Positions 21,622-32,690 are shown, counted from the first letter of the stretch. The stretch: 64,000 bases of DNA from Paraphoma chrysanthemicola (GCA_020744225.1 JAGMWG010000021.1:558001-622000), one strand, 5' to 3'. Notes: generated by a model from the sequence alone, not told the origin. Translations and numbers: made by a program.

Positions 21622-23499
21622 TTACTTCTCAACAACCGCGTCATTGAATGTTCCATCTACGTTGATCTTACTAGTCGCGTATAACCTGCCTGTCAAACAA
21701 TACTTCACGAGGTCTGCGTAAGCTCTTCCAAACGGGATCTTCTCGATCTCTTTCAGGACCCTCGATTTTCTGATCGTGTCGACATCTTCTGGCGACAAAG
21801 TGCTAGGATCGGCGCTAACATCAAGGTCTAGCGTCGTAAGTGAATTGATGGACTTGTGATCGATTCCCCGGCCGAGCTCAAATAGAACAATTCCAAGTGA
21901 ATAAAACAAGGTGGCGAGTCTTGTGTCCCGTGCACCTAAGAATGTTTGCGGATCTCCAGCCATCTTCAAGCAATCGAAAGGCGTCTGGAGCGCTGCTTTG
22001 GGTCCTATAGGTGAGACATATGGAGAAATTGGCGACGATTCGACGTATTGGCTATTAGCCGTGCCGAAGAATTGGAAATCGGCCATCTCCAATTGTTCAG
22101 AGAGCCATCCTGTCTCGTAAAGGTGTAGTACGGAGAGTGCAATAATGAATGCGAGTTGGATCCTCTTCCATCTAGCGATGAATGGGTCGACCGCGGATTC
22201 CGCGCTCAGAAGCTCTAAGAACGTACAGCGTGGGATGGGTTCACTCGGATTCTGGCCCTTCGTGATGATTCCCGGGACCTCGTGCAGCACGATGATTACC
22301 TGAGAGGTGTGAAGAAGCATAGGGTCGATCGAAAGTCCTTCTGGAGGTACTGCAGCATGCCCAAACGTCGCAGTCCGATTCTTCAAAGCAGCTCTTATCT
22401 CTTCCATTGTTCTGACTTTATCGTTCCCACTGGAGGAAAGTGTCGAACGCTCCGGCAGGATAGCCTCAGCAATAAGTAGATATGCCTCTGTGCCGACTTC
22501 TCCGCTGGCGATCAGCAAAGGAAATTTGAATGACGAGTTGGTGTGGTCGATATAAGCAACTGGGCCAAGTATGTTATCGAAATATGTAGAATCGGCTCTT
22601 TCGCGTTCGAGCTTGAACTGTAGTTCGTTCGGAGATGAATCCTTCAGCAGAGCAGAGTACAGCTCCTTGGCTGCTGCTCTGATGTTCTTTGATACAGTTA
22701 TAGCTGTTCCTTTCGTGGATGAGTTCTGCTCCTCCTCGCATCGGACGGACAATGTCTGCAGCTGGTCAAGCCAATCATCAATTTCCGTGATGAGTAGACG
22801 TAGTTCATCCTTTAGTCCAAGAGACCATTTGAACTTGGCTCCCGGGCTGAGTCGTTGCTCGCGAATATCTCTTGCTTGCTCCACTTGATCAATTTGCGCT
22901 GCTGGGGAGGGTGGTGTCTTTGCGGAACTGGTAGATTTGAAGGGTTTCTTCCAGAATTTCAGAGACGTCGACTTTCGTTTCTCTGAGAAGAACTTGGAAG
23001 TTCTGGATTTCGAGGACTTTGTGCCATGTGAGTCGGCTGATGTTACCTCGGCTGTAGTAGAGGATGTCAAGCTTGGTTGCGAAGATTCTGGAGTGACAAG
23101 GGACGGATTGGGCGAGAGCATTGAAAGAGGTCGTGACTCTGATTCTATAGCTGTCTCTTGGAGGGAACTTGGATCGATAGACCTCAAAGTCCGAAGTGCT
23201 TCTCCAAATCGAGCGTTCAGCTGGGTCAAGCACTTGAGAATTAAGTCGTATCCATTGTCTCCCCACATCACCTTGAACTTATCCGCTAGAGCAGCTGGCC
23301 GTTGAGGCTCGGCCTTCATAGCCCATGAAGCATGCCAGAGCTTGAGTGTATACCTCTGGGCCTCGAGCCGGATTGCTGCGTTGGAGATTTGATTTTGAGC
23401 TTCAGGATACTCTCGGCTCAGCCTTGCCAGTATAGTCCCGCTCTTGATGGCTTGGTCGACAAAGGCCAACGCGGTGAGCACTAAACCTGCTACCTCCAT
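21622..23499 (-). CDS. HeLo-domain protein with C-terminal DUF7580-like kinase-fold region
   Basis: Single exon, 625 aa, ATG at 23499. The N-terminus MEVAGLVLTALAFVDQAIKS, followed by SREYPEAQNQISNAAIRLEAQR, matches the HeLo (HET-s N-terminal, prion-inhibition and propagation) helical domain, whose first hydrophobic helix inserts in membranes when activated. Residues about 130-215 are a Ser/Lys-rich linker (KSTSLKFWKKPFKSTSSAK). From about 230 the protein resembles DUF7580: RIQLAFIIALSVLHLYETGWL, then DTRLATLFYSLGIVLFELG and a final RAYADLVKYCLTG, a kinase-like C-lobe without clear catalytic HRD or DFG motifs. HeLo proteins act in incompatibility-type cell death. It faces the Rho-fusion gene with 235 bp between start codons. 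Confidence 0.82.
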   Translation of the reverse strand: MEVAGLVLTALAFVDQAIKSGTILARLSREYPEAQNQISNAAIRLEAQRYTLKLWHASWAMKAEPQRPAALADKFKVMWGDNGYDLILKCLTQLNARFGEALRTLRSIDPSSLQETAIESESRPLSMLSPNPSLVTPESSQPSLTSSTTAEVTSADSHGTKSSKSRTSKFFSEKRKSTSLKFWKKPFKSTSSAKTPPSPAAQIDQVEQARDIREQRLSPGAKFKWSLGLKDELRLLITEIDDWLDQLQTLSVRCEEEQNSSTKGTAITVSKNIRAAAKELYSALLKDSSPNELQFKLERERADSTYFDNILGPVAYIDHTNSSFKFPLLIASGEVGTEAYLLIAEAILPERSTLSSSGNDKVRTMEEIRAALKNRTATFGHAAVPPEGLSIDPMLLHTSQVIIVLHEVPGIITKGQNPSEPIPRCTFLELLSAESAVDPFIARWKRIQLAFIIALSVLHLYETGWLSEQLEMADFQFFGTANSQYVESSPISPYVSPIGPKAALQTPFDCLKMAGDPQTFLGARDTRLATLFYSLGIVLFELGRGIDHKSINSLTTLDLDVSADPSTLSPEDVDTIRKSRVLKEIEKIPFGRAYADLVKYCLTGRLYATSKINVDGTFNDAVVEK

Positions 23500-23734
23500 A
23501 TCGTCAGAGGAAGGTGAAATACATCAAAGGAATCGATCTCGCTAGGAGAAAATTTAATGAATTAGAAGCCCGCAGTCTCCGGATGTGTGGCAGGCGATAC
23601 GAGAGTGTTCGTGTGTCACTTCAGCCTCGTGCGGGGTAAGAAATTGCTTTTGTTAAATTTCACCTTCTAGCAGGAGATTGAATGCAACTTCAGTACTACT
23701 TACGATAAAACGATTTCCATCTAAAATCCTAGTC
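23500..23734. promoter_or_regulatory. Head-to-head intergenic region of the HeLo and Rho-fusion genes
   Basis: 235 bp between opposed ATGs, AT-richer than the coding flanks (for example AAAATTTAATGAATTAG near 23550). The geometry predicts a shared bidirectional promoter; no binding site is identified. Confidence 0.5.
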
Positions 23735-25423
23735 ATGGATGCTTCCCCGTACACGCTAGCTCCGATTGCACAAATATGCTCTGAGGGGATCTCGAAGCTC
23801 GTGAAAACCATACGCGAAGATTGGGATGGTCAAGATGAAATGCAACTGGAGATAATGCTAGGCCTTAAAGACTCTAAAAGCCGTCTAGATGGATGGATGT
23901 CTGATCTTAGTGAAGTGGAGGTGTCTCCAAGCTGGACCTCGGGCGATCCTATGCATTCCGCGATCTCAAGGTCTTTGCGCTTGCTTGCGGCGCAGCTGGA
24001 ACATACATTACCACCGGAATCACAAGGTAAATACCAGTCTCGTAGATTTCGCCATCAACACTTGCAGACGATAGATCTTTATGGAATTCTAAACAGGCTT
24101 TTGCAGACCCACTATGGCAACACCTCCCCAATAGCGCTACAGAAGATCCGCCTTCCACGGAGTCATCTCTGCAACTACATAGCGCGTTTCGACTAGCGGA
24201 AGACTTGAGAGAAGTAGAAGAATTCGTGAGCGACACAACTACTTGCCTATGTAGCTTTAAAACAGCTCTTCGAATTACCTCGACCGCAATTGCAGCTTCT
24301 AAAGGAAGCTCGCTAGCTAGTCCGAACGCCGCGATAGAAACAGCGACTTACGCCCTTGCCGATCTCGATTTTGAACCTGGACCACTTGAGAGGGCAGAGT
24401 CAGACCTTTACAACCAGTGGAGGCGCTGGGAAGTGAAGAATAAGACTGAGTCGAATACTCCAGCCGGCACAAGGTTGGAGGCTACACAGAAGGTCGATAG
24501 TGACTCAAATGACCCTCAACTCAAGCACGGGACGACTGAAAGCTCCCCAGAAGTACAGGATCTTACAGGTGAGTCTTCTACATTGATGGTCAACTACCAT
24601 GGTCATTCGCTCATCACATAACAAAGAACCTCAAAATCTAGCCACTATTCCTAAGTCGTCACGAAAAGCGAAGAAGTTATGGTCTAGATCGACTAAGCCG
24701 CTTTCTACCGCCACTCAACCCTCGCCACCTCCTCCTTATGAGCTTGATCCACCAAGTGATACACCGGCGTTAGGCCATGTCTCCTGGATGAATAGAGCGG
24801 GAAAGCCACCTTCGTATTCCGAAGCAGTGAAGGGGTCTGATTATGTGCGCCGAAAACTTGTGACCGTTGGTACTGGAGCAGTCGGGAAAACTTGCGCGAA
24901 CATAGTATGGATGAAGGGGTACTTTCCCGAGGTGTATGTCCCCACAGTATTCGAGAACTACGTGGCGGACATAGAATTCGGCTCTGTTCACATTGAGATG
25001 GCAGTATGGGATACGGCAGGGCAGGAGGACTACGATCGGATCAGACCACTGTCGTACCCGGACTCTCACGTGATCATCATAAACTACGGTATTGACTCTC
25101 CTGCTTCACTCGATAACATCGCAGTGCACTGGATCTCGGAAGTACGGCATTTCTGCCAAGGTTTGCCCATCGTCCTCGCTGGATTAAAGGGAGATTTGCG
25201 TCATGACCAGCACACAGTGCAAGAATTAGCAAAGTGTCACGAGCAGCCTGTCACATTTCAAGAGGGATACAATATGGCAAAAATGATTGGTGCTGCAGCA
25301 TTCGTTGAATGTTCTGCCAAGACCCACGAGGGCGTCAGTGCGGTTTACGAGACAGCCACGAGACTTGCGATATCTCATGGACCTAGCAAATATCAAAAGG
25401 ATCAGAAGTGCGCTGTAATGTAA
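23735..25423 (+). CDS. Rho-family small GTPase with long helical N-terminal extension
   Basis: Three exons, 23735..24026, 24107..24568 and 24642..25423 (introns 80 and 73 nt), 511 aa. Residues 1-250 are predicted helical, unrecognised, similar in feel to N-terminal domains of fungal NLR-type proteins. Residues 252-320 are a Pro/Ser linker with two PPxY motifs (PPPYEL and KPPSYSEA). Residues about 320-511 are a complete Rho domain: GTGAVGKT P-loop (Asp of GDGxxGKT replaced by Thr), YVPTVFENY switch I, WDTAGQEDYDRIRPLSYPD switch II with catalytic Gln, AGLKGDLR (G4, Leu in place of Asn/Thr/Cys), a Rho insert helix, ECSAKTHEGV (G5), and a CAVM CAAX box. A start at the inner ATG near 24788 would give a stand-alone GTPase. 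Divergent with the HeLo gene. Confidence 0.85.
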
Positions 25424-25742
25424 AGAGTTCTGAGAAAATGCTTGTAAGAAGCGTAGGCAGATTGCAGTAGGGTTTTGGCACTCCCATCAAGTGTCTTATG
25501 TACCAGGTCCACTCAATATACCTGTTTCCCGAATCGCTGAGCTGATGCCGTCCAATTTCAGATCAAGCGCGTATTCCTCTGCGCCGAGTTCTTCTGCCCT
25601 GCCACATTGTCTGCTTGTATATCGCTCACCTCGCGACTACATCGACTACCGACGAGCAATGCAAATTTCGTAGAGATTGTTTTGATGTATTTACACATCT
25701 TGGCTGCCCATCCTGGTCTGGGGCTGTTCTCAAACTACTTCA
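25424..25742. other. Intergenic, no gene seen
   Basis: 319 bp between the converging Rho-fusion gene and a broken minus-strand frame. Nothing recognised. Confidence 0.4.
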
Positions 25743-26444
25743 TCATGTGCAGCGTATCTGCTCTACGCATCTCAGGAACGGTCGTTCGGCCAGGAATCTT
25801 TCAGCCTGCTCTTCCACATTCTGATCCTGCTGAGCAGGCAACAGCACGATTTGTGTGTCCAGAAGTGGCCAATGGTCGAGTTGATACCGAGATCCTCCTA
25901 TGCTTCCAGTATCGAGTTTCGTGTACATGTTCTGTTCCTCCGCGGGAGTCCTAATCCATGGTTTCTTCCGCATGTCTACCACTCGAACATCGTACTTAGT
26001 CGTTCCGTCTGTGCGGCCGGATCTGCCGTCGTTTTTGCCTCCGTAATCATCCCGTCCAGATCGAGAAGCCGCATACCATTGCTTTCCCTGCTCGTTTCGC
26101 CTGCGCCTCGCTTTGTAAATCTTTGCTTTCTGCTCTCCCAACCGCGCAAGCTTGTCCTTGATTGAAACCATTGCAGCATTGTAATCAGTGCAATACTTTA
26201 ACCTGCGCGCCCAGTAGCCTGGAATGAGGGCTTTTTTCTGCTCTAGCTCACCCTAAGGAAGAATTCTGAGGTTTCGCACAAGTTTTGTTGGTAAGATGTG
26301 CCTCCGATCTTGTCCAATTTGACGTGCAGAAGCGTCATTTTCTTTCGCGTATTGTTCTAGTCTGCGACCAGCCACCGTCCTTGTTACCCCTTTGTACTGC
26401 TTGCTTTTGCGGATCAATGTGGTGAGCGTCTTTCTTGGTGACAT
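25743..26444 (-). pseudogene. Broken reading frame with one in-frame amber codon
   Basis: From the ATG at 26444 the frame runs MSPRKTLTTLIRKSKQYKG to a TAG at 26253..26255 after 63 codons. It then continues in the same frame without a further stop to 25743, about 170 more codons (GELEQKKALIPGYWARRLK, then a Lys/Arg-rich helix KLARLGEQKAKIYKARRRR). No plausible intron removes only the TAG: the nearest GT-AG pair would be 14 nt. Possible explanations are a decayed gene, an exon chain read wrongly here, or chance. No family was recognised. A possible upstream exon ends at the donor near 26470. Confidence 0.3.
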
Positions 26445-26755
26445 ATATAACACATCCTCGGAACTTTACCGGATAATTGCGTGGATAGCACCAAGCGATT
26501 TGTCTGCAATTGTCTCATTGACATGGCCATGTGTTCCAATCGATTGAAAGACTTTAAAGTTCAAGACACAGAGAGCTAGAGAGAGAATGTAGAACAGAGC
26601 TCTTGGCGCTTGGAAATAGTCAAAGTTGTCCTCATCAAAACACGTAAAACACACTTATATCATACCATTCATTGCACAAACTTGAAAAGAAAAAGGGTAT
26701 ATAACAACATCACATCACCTCACCATCTCCACCACCTACCATCCCAAATCCCACA
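26445..26755. other. Intergenic, no firm gene
   Basis: AT-richer segment between the broken frame and the lipase stop. A short minus-strand frame at 26466..26654 contains a hydrophobic run (ALFYILSLALCVLNF) and could be an upstream exon of the broken gene, but this is unproven. Confidence 0.35.
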
Positions 26756-28669
26756 TCAAAACCCACCCCCCGTAACCGCCCTCGTCGCAATCCCCTCAAT
26801 CCTCATCCGATATGTTCGCATCTGATGCTTCATTGGATCACCATACATGACCTTCTTCAACATCTCTCCATCCACCGTCACAGCCTCCACAACCTCGTCT
26901 CCATTCCTGCCCGGCCGCGCACCCAGTCTCGGTCTCAAGACAATCAGCCTGCCTGCCGGAGCAAGTGTACAAAGCGGGACCGGCCACGACGGCGCCACAG
27001 ACGAGGTAGATGACGTGGTAGTCTGTAGCGACGATTTCGACGGCCGCGTAAGGCGCGGCACGAGACTTGATTTGAGTTTTGATTTTGGCGGCGAAGTAGC
27101 TTGTGGCTGTTGTTGAGCGAGATTCAGTTTCGACATGGATGTAATTGTACTTGCGACGACCGACGCACTCGGCGCGGGACTCGCATACAACTTGAGCAAA
27201 CTCTTGATAAACGGCTTATCTGCGCGGGGAATCGGGTCTCCTTCGTTGATGAATGCATAAAAGAGGCTCTTGCGATGTCTCTTGTCTTGGTTTTTTTGTA
27301 GCGCGCGTAGACTGATTGGCGGCGCGCCAAATGTGATGCAGTGCACGCGCTTGAAGAAGCCGGTCAGGTAGCTTAGTTCGGATTCGATTTTCGTGCTCAT
27401 CATATGTGCGTACAACAGGGCTGCGACGGCGCCGCCAGCAGAGTGGCCTGTGATGAGGAGGCTGCAATTGGAGCGGGATGGGTTTTCTTCGAGGAGGACG
27501 CGCAGACGGTCGGCGACAGGTTTGATCATGCGTTTGGCGACGTAGAGAAACCCGGCGTGGCAGAGGTTGGACGGGTCTTCGAGGAAGCCTTCGGGGGAGG
27601 AGGGTGCGGTGTTGTAGTTTACAGCCCAATCCATGAAGCCTTCGCTTCCGCGGATGGCGAAGACGACAGTGTTCATATCGTCAACGGGAATGGATTTTAG
27701 GACCATTGCTTTTGTACCAGTGCGCCAGTCGGCGGCGACGTGTGTTTCTGTTTCTTTCGATCTAGAGCGTGGAGGGGTGTAAACACGCTCTGAATATGTT
27801 GCGGCAAGACATAGTAGGGGGTATGTCGGCATATAGACTTTGAAAGGCGGTAGATGTGGCGGAAGCCTGGAATTGGAATATAGCCAGACTTTCGAGAAGT
27901 GATTCGATCCTCGATCTCCACCGCACATGGCATGCGCCGGGTTTGGCGGCTGGCCACGTGGTTCTGCAGGTGGCGGACTCGAGCTCGGCGATGTCTGCTG
28001 CTGGTTCTCGTAGATCAAGAGATCCTGCTCTTGTCCACTGAACCGCTCGCCGTCAATACTATTGATGACAGCATCGAATTTCGAGCTAATCATATCGCAA
28101 AGTGCTGCACCGTGACACAACGCCTGCATGCTCTTCATCGCGACTGCGTGCGTGGGCCTTTCGATGCAGTTGGTGGTAATCTTTGTCGCGCTCTTGGCCG
28201 TCCCGTTCCGGAGATCCGCGCAAGACTTCGCTGCCATGCGATCGAATTTGTCCCACTGCTCTTTGAACGGACCATCGCTTCCACGGGTTTTCATAGGCGG
28301 TGGCGATGCAAAGCGAATCGCTGACTGGCTGGCATAAGGCTGCGCAGGTGGCTGAGGCTGCAATCCATAGCCTTGCGTATATGGTGGTGGATTTGGCGGC
28401 ATCCGGCCATACACGGGATGCTGCGGTGGACTCGAACCATAGTTGACATGTGCCGAGGGACTGATCGCACGTTGCGGATGAGGCTGATAAGGCTGCAAAT
28501 ACTGAGCAGACACGGCCTGCACCGGAGGCGCATAACTTTGTGTGTAGACGTCCATCTTGGCTTGCGAAGTATGTGGTTTCTTGCTCGACGACCGAGGTTT
28601 AGAAGTCTTGGACGATGTATGCGACTTCTTCCGACTCCGGCGCTCCTGCTCAGATGAGGAGTGCGCCAT
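26756..28669 (-). CDS. Class 3 lipase family protein
   Basis: Single exon, 637 aa. The alpha/beta-hydrolase core lies at about residues 270-480: NTVVFAIRGSEGFMDWAVNYN (oxyanion strand), HAGFLYVAKRMIKPVADRL, then LLITGHSAGGAVAALLYAHM with nucleophile Ser410 in GHSAGG. ITFGAPPI is the strand before the catalytic Asp, with the Asp likely in NEGDPIPRAD, and the His further on (KHQMRTY is a candidate, unproven). The first 130 residues are Ser/Lys then Pro/Gln/Tyr-rich and disordered. No signal peptide, so likely intracellular, unlike secreted fungal class 3 lipases. Ser-rich insert near 540-580. Substrate unknown; the family hydrolyses acylglycerols. Confidence 0.9.
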   Translation of the reverse strand: MAHSSSEQERRSRKKSHTSSKTSKPRSSSKKPHTSQAKMDVYTQSYAPPVQAVSAQYLQPYQPHPQRAISPSAHVNYGSSPPQHPVYGRMPPNPPPYTQGYGLQPQPPAQPYASQSAIRFASPPPMKTRGSDGPFKEQWDKFDRMAAKSCADLRNGTAKSATKITTNCIERPTHAVAMKSMQALCHGAALCDMISSKFDAVINSIDGERFSGQEQDLLIYENQQQTSPSSSPPPAEPRGQPPNPAHAMCGGDRGSNHFSKVWLYSNSRLPPHLPPFKVYMPTYPLLCLAATYSERVYTPPRSRSKETETHVAADWRTGTKAMVLKSIPVDDMNTVVFAIRGSEGFMDWAVNYNTAPSSPEGFLEDPSNLCHAGFLYVAKRMIKPVADRLRVLLEENPSRSNCSLLITGHSAGGAVAALLYAHMMSTKIESELSYLTGFFKRVHCITFGAPPISLRALQKNQDKRHRKSLFYAFINEGDPIPRADKPFIKSLLKLYASPAPSASVVASTITSMSKLNLAQQQPQATSPPKSKLKSSLVPRLTRPSKSSLQTTTSSTSSVAPSWPVPLCTLAPAGRLIVLRPRLGARPGRNGDEVVEAVTVDGEMLKKVMYGDPMKHQMRTYRMRIEGIATRAVTGGGF

Positions 28670-29537
28670 GATGCCAGATAGTTCCGGTAAGCGCTATGTT
28701 TGAAGAAGGTTGTGTTCCTGAGGAGTCGTGTGGAGCTTGAGTTGGAGTCGGTCCGTTCAGCGCTCTAAACGTCGTCGTCCTGTCCTTGTCGCATGCACGA
28801 TTCCAGTCATAGCCGCTGCCGTGCAAGATGCCCGATCATCAGTTCCCAGCTCTTTCGTTGAAGTTCACTTGTGCAGCGAGAGGTTTGAAACGAACAAAGC
28901 GAAGGTCCAGTTAGGCTGAAAGGCAACAGTAATGTAGGTCGGCGCGGCGAGGCCGACTCGCTCTTTAAGATGTTCGCTGCAAGGTGCACTTCTTCGCCTG
29001 CGACAAGCCGCGCATAGCCACCGCGCAAGGCTCTCACTGGATCGGTTGCAACACGATCGAGGGCGAGCTAGCAAGATACAACTCTGATTGGGTGGCAAGT
29101 ATCTTGGCGCGCTCTCGGAGGACGGTGTGCAGATGACCACTCATGAATCGACAAGACCCACAAGCAATGCATGTGAAGAATCGACATCTAGCTCAACGCG
29201 ATTAAGTTTCCGAGTTCAATTCGGGCTCTTCCCCGCTTCAAACATGTTTCCATCGCTTGATTCTATTCCTGTCTTTCAAGGTTGCTGAGCACTAGTCTCT
29301 TGAACGCGCATCCCTTCCCCACCAGGGCGAGCGATGCCATCAGACCAGGCACGAAAACGCCACAAGCCAAGCATTGTTCCTAGTTTGCGAGTTTCGGATG
29401 CGCAGGATCCCGCCATGCATTTCGTGAGCTTACATCATGACAAGACGAGGCTTGGCCACGACTTACGACATACGCGTACTTGGTTTGAAGTTAAGATAGT
29501 GTCTTGATCTGATATTGCGCCATGACTCCATGTCTAA
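28670..29537. other. Intergenic, no gene seen
   Basis: 868 bp between two minus-strand genes: lipase promoter side and 3' flank of the chloride transporter gene. Only short frames. Confidence 0.45.
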
Positions 29538-32433
29538 CTACCGTCTTTCATCGTGTCCGATGAATCTATCCTGTTCTTCGATAGGGGTGCCTAAGAGTCC
29601 GCGTTCCTCGTTATCATCTTCCATGCCTTCTCTCTCTTCTCTGAGTCCACCTCTGCCTACACCTACACCCGCGCCACCCTCCTCTCGTTCTTCTTCCATG
29701 CCATTCATGACATACCAGACGTCCTTCTTTGTCAACAAGCCCTTCAGCATGCCGCGATCAGTGAAAAGAACATAACGCAGTCCCAGCTTCTGGAACATAG
29801 ACATAGTCAACTGGAAAGAAGCTTTCGCGTTGAGGGTAATAGGAGTCTGATCCATCCATGGCCGTAGGTCAAGCGATGTGGCCGGGTCCGAGAGAGGTTG
29901 GTGCGCAAAGTAAGCTTCAACTTCCTCGGTAAGATTGCGTGGTGGAGTGAGCGCTGCTTTCAAAGCATAAGCTAGTTCGGTGCGAGAGATGTAACCCAGC
30001 AGGAGGGCATCGCGGGAATTATCGATGACAGGGAAACCGCGGAAGCGATGTTGCGAAAGGAGGTTGCGAAGCGATTCGATCGTATGGCCTGTCGCGGTGA
30101 TCGCTGTCAGGTCCTCGATGCGTGTCATGACGTGAGCGGCTGAAACATCAGGGATTGACGACCCGTTGTCGTCGCGGTTGTCGAGGAATGGGTAGCCTTT
30201 GAAGTGGATCCACGATTCGTAGATACCACGCGGAGAGATAGCATCGCCTATCCATTTGCTGATCATGACGGCGATCATGATGGGAAGGACGTAGGTGAGA
30301 GCACCGGTAAGCTCGAACATGATGACCACGATAGAGACGGTCATGCGAGTGGTCCCTGCGAGCGCGGATGCAGCGCCAACGATGGCATATGTTCCAGGAG
30401 TGACGCAAGGCACATCTGGCTCGCAGGAACCGAAAACGAAGAGTGACGGCCATGCTTGCTGGAAGACCTCGACACTGAGCCCTACAGCGCGGCCATAAAG
30501 ACCTCCGATAGCCATCGAAGGTAGGATGATGCCCGCAGGAATCTGCAAACCGAACGTGAAGCTGGCGAGGATGACACCGAGACCAGCGGAGACAACAAGA
30601 AGCGCTACAACGCCGGTGTTCGCTTTGCCTGACTTGCAGAGACCAAGAGTGTCTTCTGTCAGGTCTGCACATTCTGCGAAGAGAATGTGAACCAATTCCG
30701 AAGCCTGCGCCCGCATGAACTTGATAGGGTAGTTGATGAATGCTGTGACTCCAGACACGATTATAACCTCGGTCACTGGCCCTTTGAGGTAAGTTCTGTT
30801 CTTGCGCCATTCCGCAACACCCATGTTGAGTTTGATGAAGACGCCTCCGAAAAGGCCACCCAGAATACCCAAGAAAGCAAAAGGTACCAGCTCGAAGTCG
30901 TGCCAACCGCTGTGGTAGGTAACCTGAAACATGACAAGCTCGCCGGTCCTGAACGGATTGCAAGCTTGTAGTGTGACTGCTGCGACCATGGCGCACACGA
31001 AGCTACTCCACATGGTCTTGTCGGGGAAGTAGTAGGATAGCTGTTCCAGACTGAAGAGCACGCCGCCAACTGGAGCTCCGAAAGCGACCGAAATACCTGC
31101 CGCAGCAGCTGCAGAGAGAACTTCGCGCTTACGGGCTGGACATGTCAGCACTGAGACGGAAAAAGCCGTGGAAATGCAACTCACCCTCATTGCCATTAAC
31201 ATTACTGAAGAGTTTCATGAACAAATTCGCAGAACAACATGCAACATGGACGAGTGGGCCTTCTTTGCCCAGCCAAAGACCAGATGCAACCGCAAGGCAC
31301 TAAAGCTATCAGCATACTTCAAGTAAAGTGAATGCGTTTTACTTACAAGACCAATAGTCTTTGTGACCAGAGTCCAACCGCCCATGAAATGCCGTATAAC
31401 AAAGCCCCCAAGAACAGTCTTAACCTCAGGAATGCCGCTCTGTTTTGCATAGGGCGAAAATTCGCGGACCAGAAGGCTGGCGCATGCCGCAAAGAGGATC
31501 TGTAATCGTCAGCCATATCTCGTTTGCTCCGTCCTCGTCGTACGTACCGAAAACAGCACGAAGAAAATGTACTCCACCACCCATTTCCCACCTGCTGGCC
31601 CAATTCCCAACGCATTTCCCCACGGATGCCAATCATGACACTGCTCCAGCTCCTCGTACCCCCAGCAACAAAAGCTCTTGTTCAAGTAAAACCTGCCATC
31701 CCCATCCACATTGCTACAATATCCCGTCTTCAAATCTCCCAACCAATCGCTCGCAATATCAATAAAAGCCGCGATGCCTCCACTGAGTATTCCAGCTGCG
31801 ACGAGGATGATCCACACTTGACTCGCATCCGCAAGCTGCTTCACATGTCCCAGTATGCCGCTCGCACTGGCGTACAAGTATCGTAAGCGCTGGCGCTCTT
31901 TCGCATACTCGAAGATCCAGTCAATGGCCGTGAGATCGTCGTATCCGACTCTTCGCCCCGGCCCTTCAACGTACCAGTCTAGGCCTGTTGCGTCTTTGGT
32001 GTCTTGGAGGTGGTCGCCGGCATTGCCGGGCGTGTCGAGGTAGTTCAAGATAAGCTCTGTGGAGCCATTTGCGCTGCGCGACCCGGTGCGGAGCTGTTGG
32101 AGGCGCGAGTTTGGGGAGCGGGGGAGCGGGGAGGCGCGATTACTATTTGTGCCGAGGGGGGAGGAGAGCAAGCGTGGGAGGCCGAAGGAGGACGCTGTGG
32201 ACTTGGGCTTGCGCTTGAACGATATTCTGTCATTGTACGTGAGTTCTTGTATATGTGCGGAGGGCTGATGGTGCGCACTGCTCAGGCAGGCCGCTGTCTA
32301 GCGGATCGTCTGCAAGTAATGCGTCTTCATCGCTGTGGTCGTCCTCGACGGCTGGCTGCTTGCCGTTCGATGCGCGACTCGACGATGCTTCGGACTGTCC
32401 GAGCGGGGATTGATTTGACGGCGACCTGGACAT
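29538..32433 (-). CDS. GEF1: CLC-type voltage-gated chloride channel/antiporter (Gef1-like)
   Basis: Five exons on minus: 32279..32433, 31548..32226, 31347..31499, 31185..31299 and 29538..31135 (introns 47-52 nt), 899 aa. The spliced product carries the CLC selectivity motifs: QSGIPEVKT (GSGIPE motif, here SGIPE), GKEGPLVH with the gating Glu, and GAPVGGVLFSLEQ. Later GLQIPAGIILPSMAIG is the GxFxP-like motif. Two CBS domains occupy the last 220 residues (from about IPDVSAAHVMTRIEDL), ending after RYVLFTDRGMLKGLLTKKDV. The N-terminus is Ser-rich and disordered. In yeast Gef1 acidifies and loads chloride into Golgi and vacuolar compartments for copper and iron enzyme assembly. The gene symbol is by family resemblance. 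Confidence 0.93.
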
Positions 32434-32690
32434 CCCATTGACGTATACTGTGGAATGGTCTGGAGCACATTCTCAGGCGTTCATGGCGTGTGTGTGGTTG
32501 TTGTGAAGAGCGCTGGTCGTCGTCGTGTCGCGGTGCGGACCTCCGCTGAGCTTCAATCGAGACAAGCGCGCTGATCTCAAGTGGCCAATGCATCAGGATT
32601 GTTTTCAAGACAAGGCTGCCACATTTCTCCATCAACACGATTCATGTACAAATGTATCATATATATACTAATGCTAGAGCCTTGTTCCTC

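Noticed and set aside
26097..26165. Reading the broken frame as an intact gene starting at the ATG at 26171
   Set aside because: The upstream sequence in the same frame is equally protein-like up to the TAG, so a gene starting here is arbitrary.
30148..30996. 282-codon frame overlapping the CLC gene in another frame
   Set aside because: Lies inside the conserved CLC coding exon; His/Arg-rich composition typical of a shadow frame.
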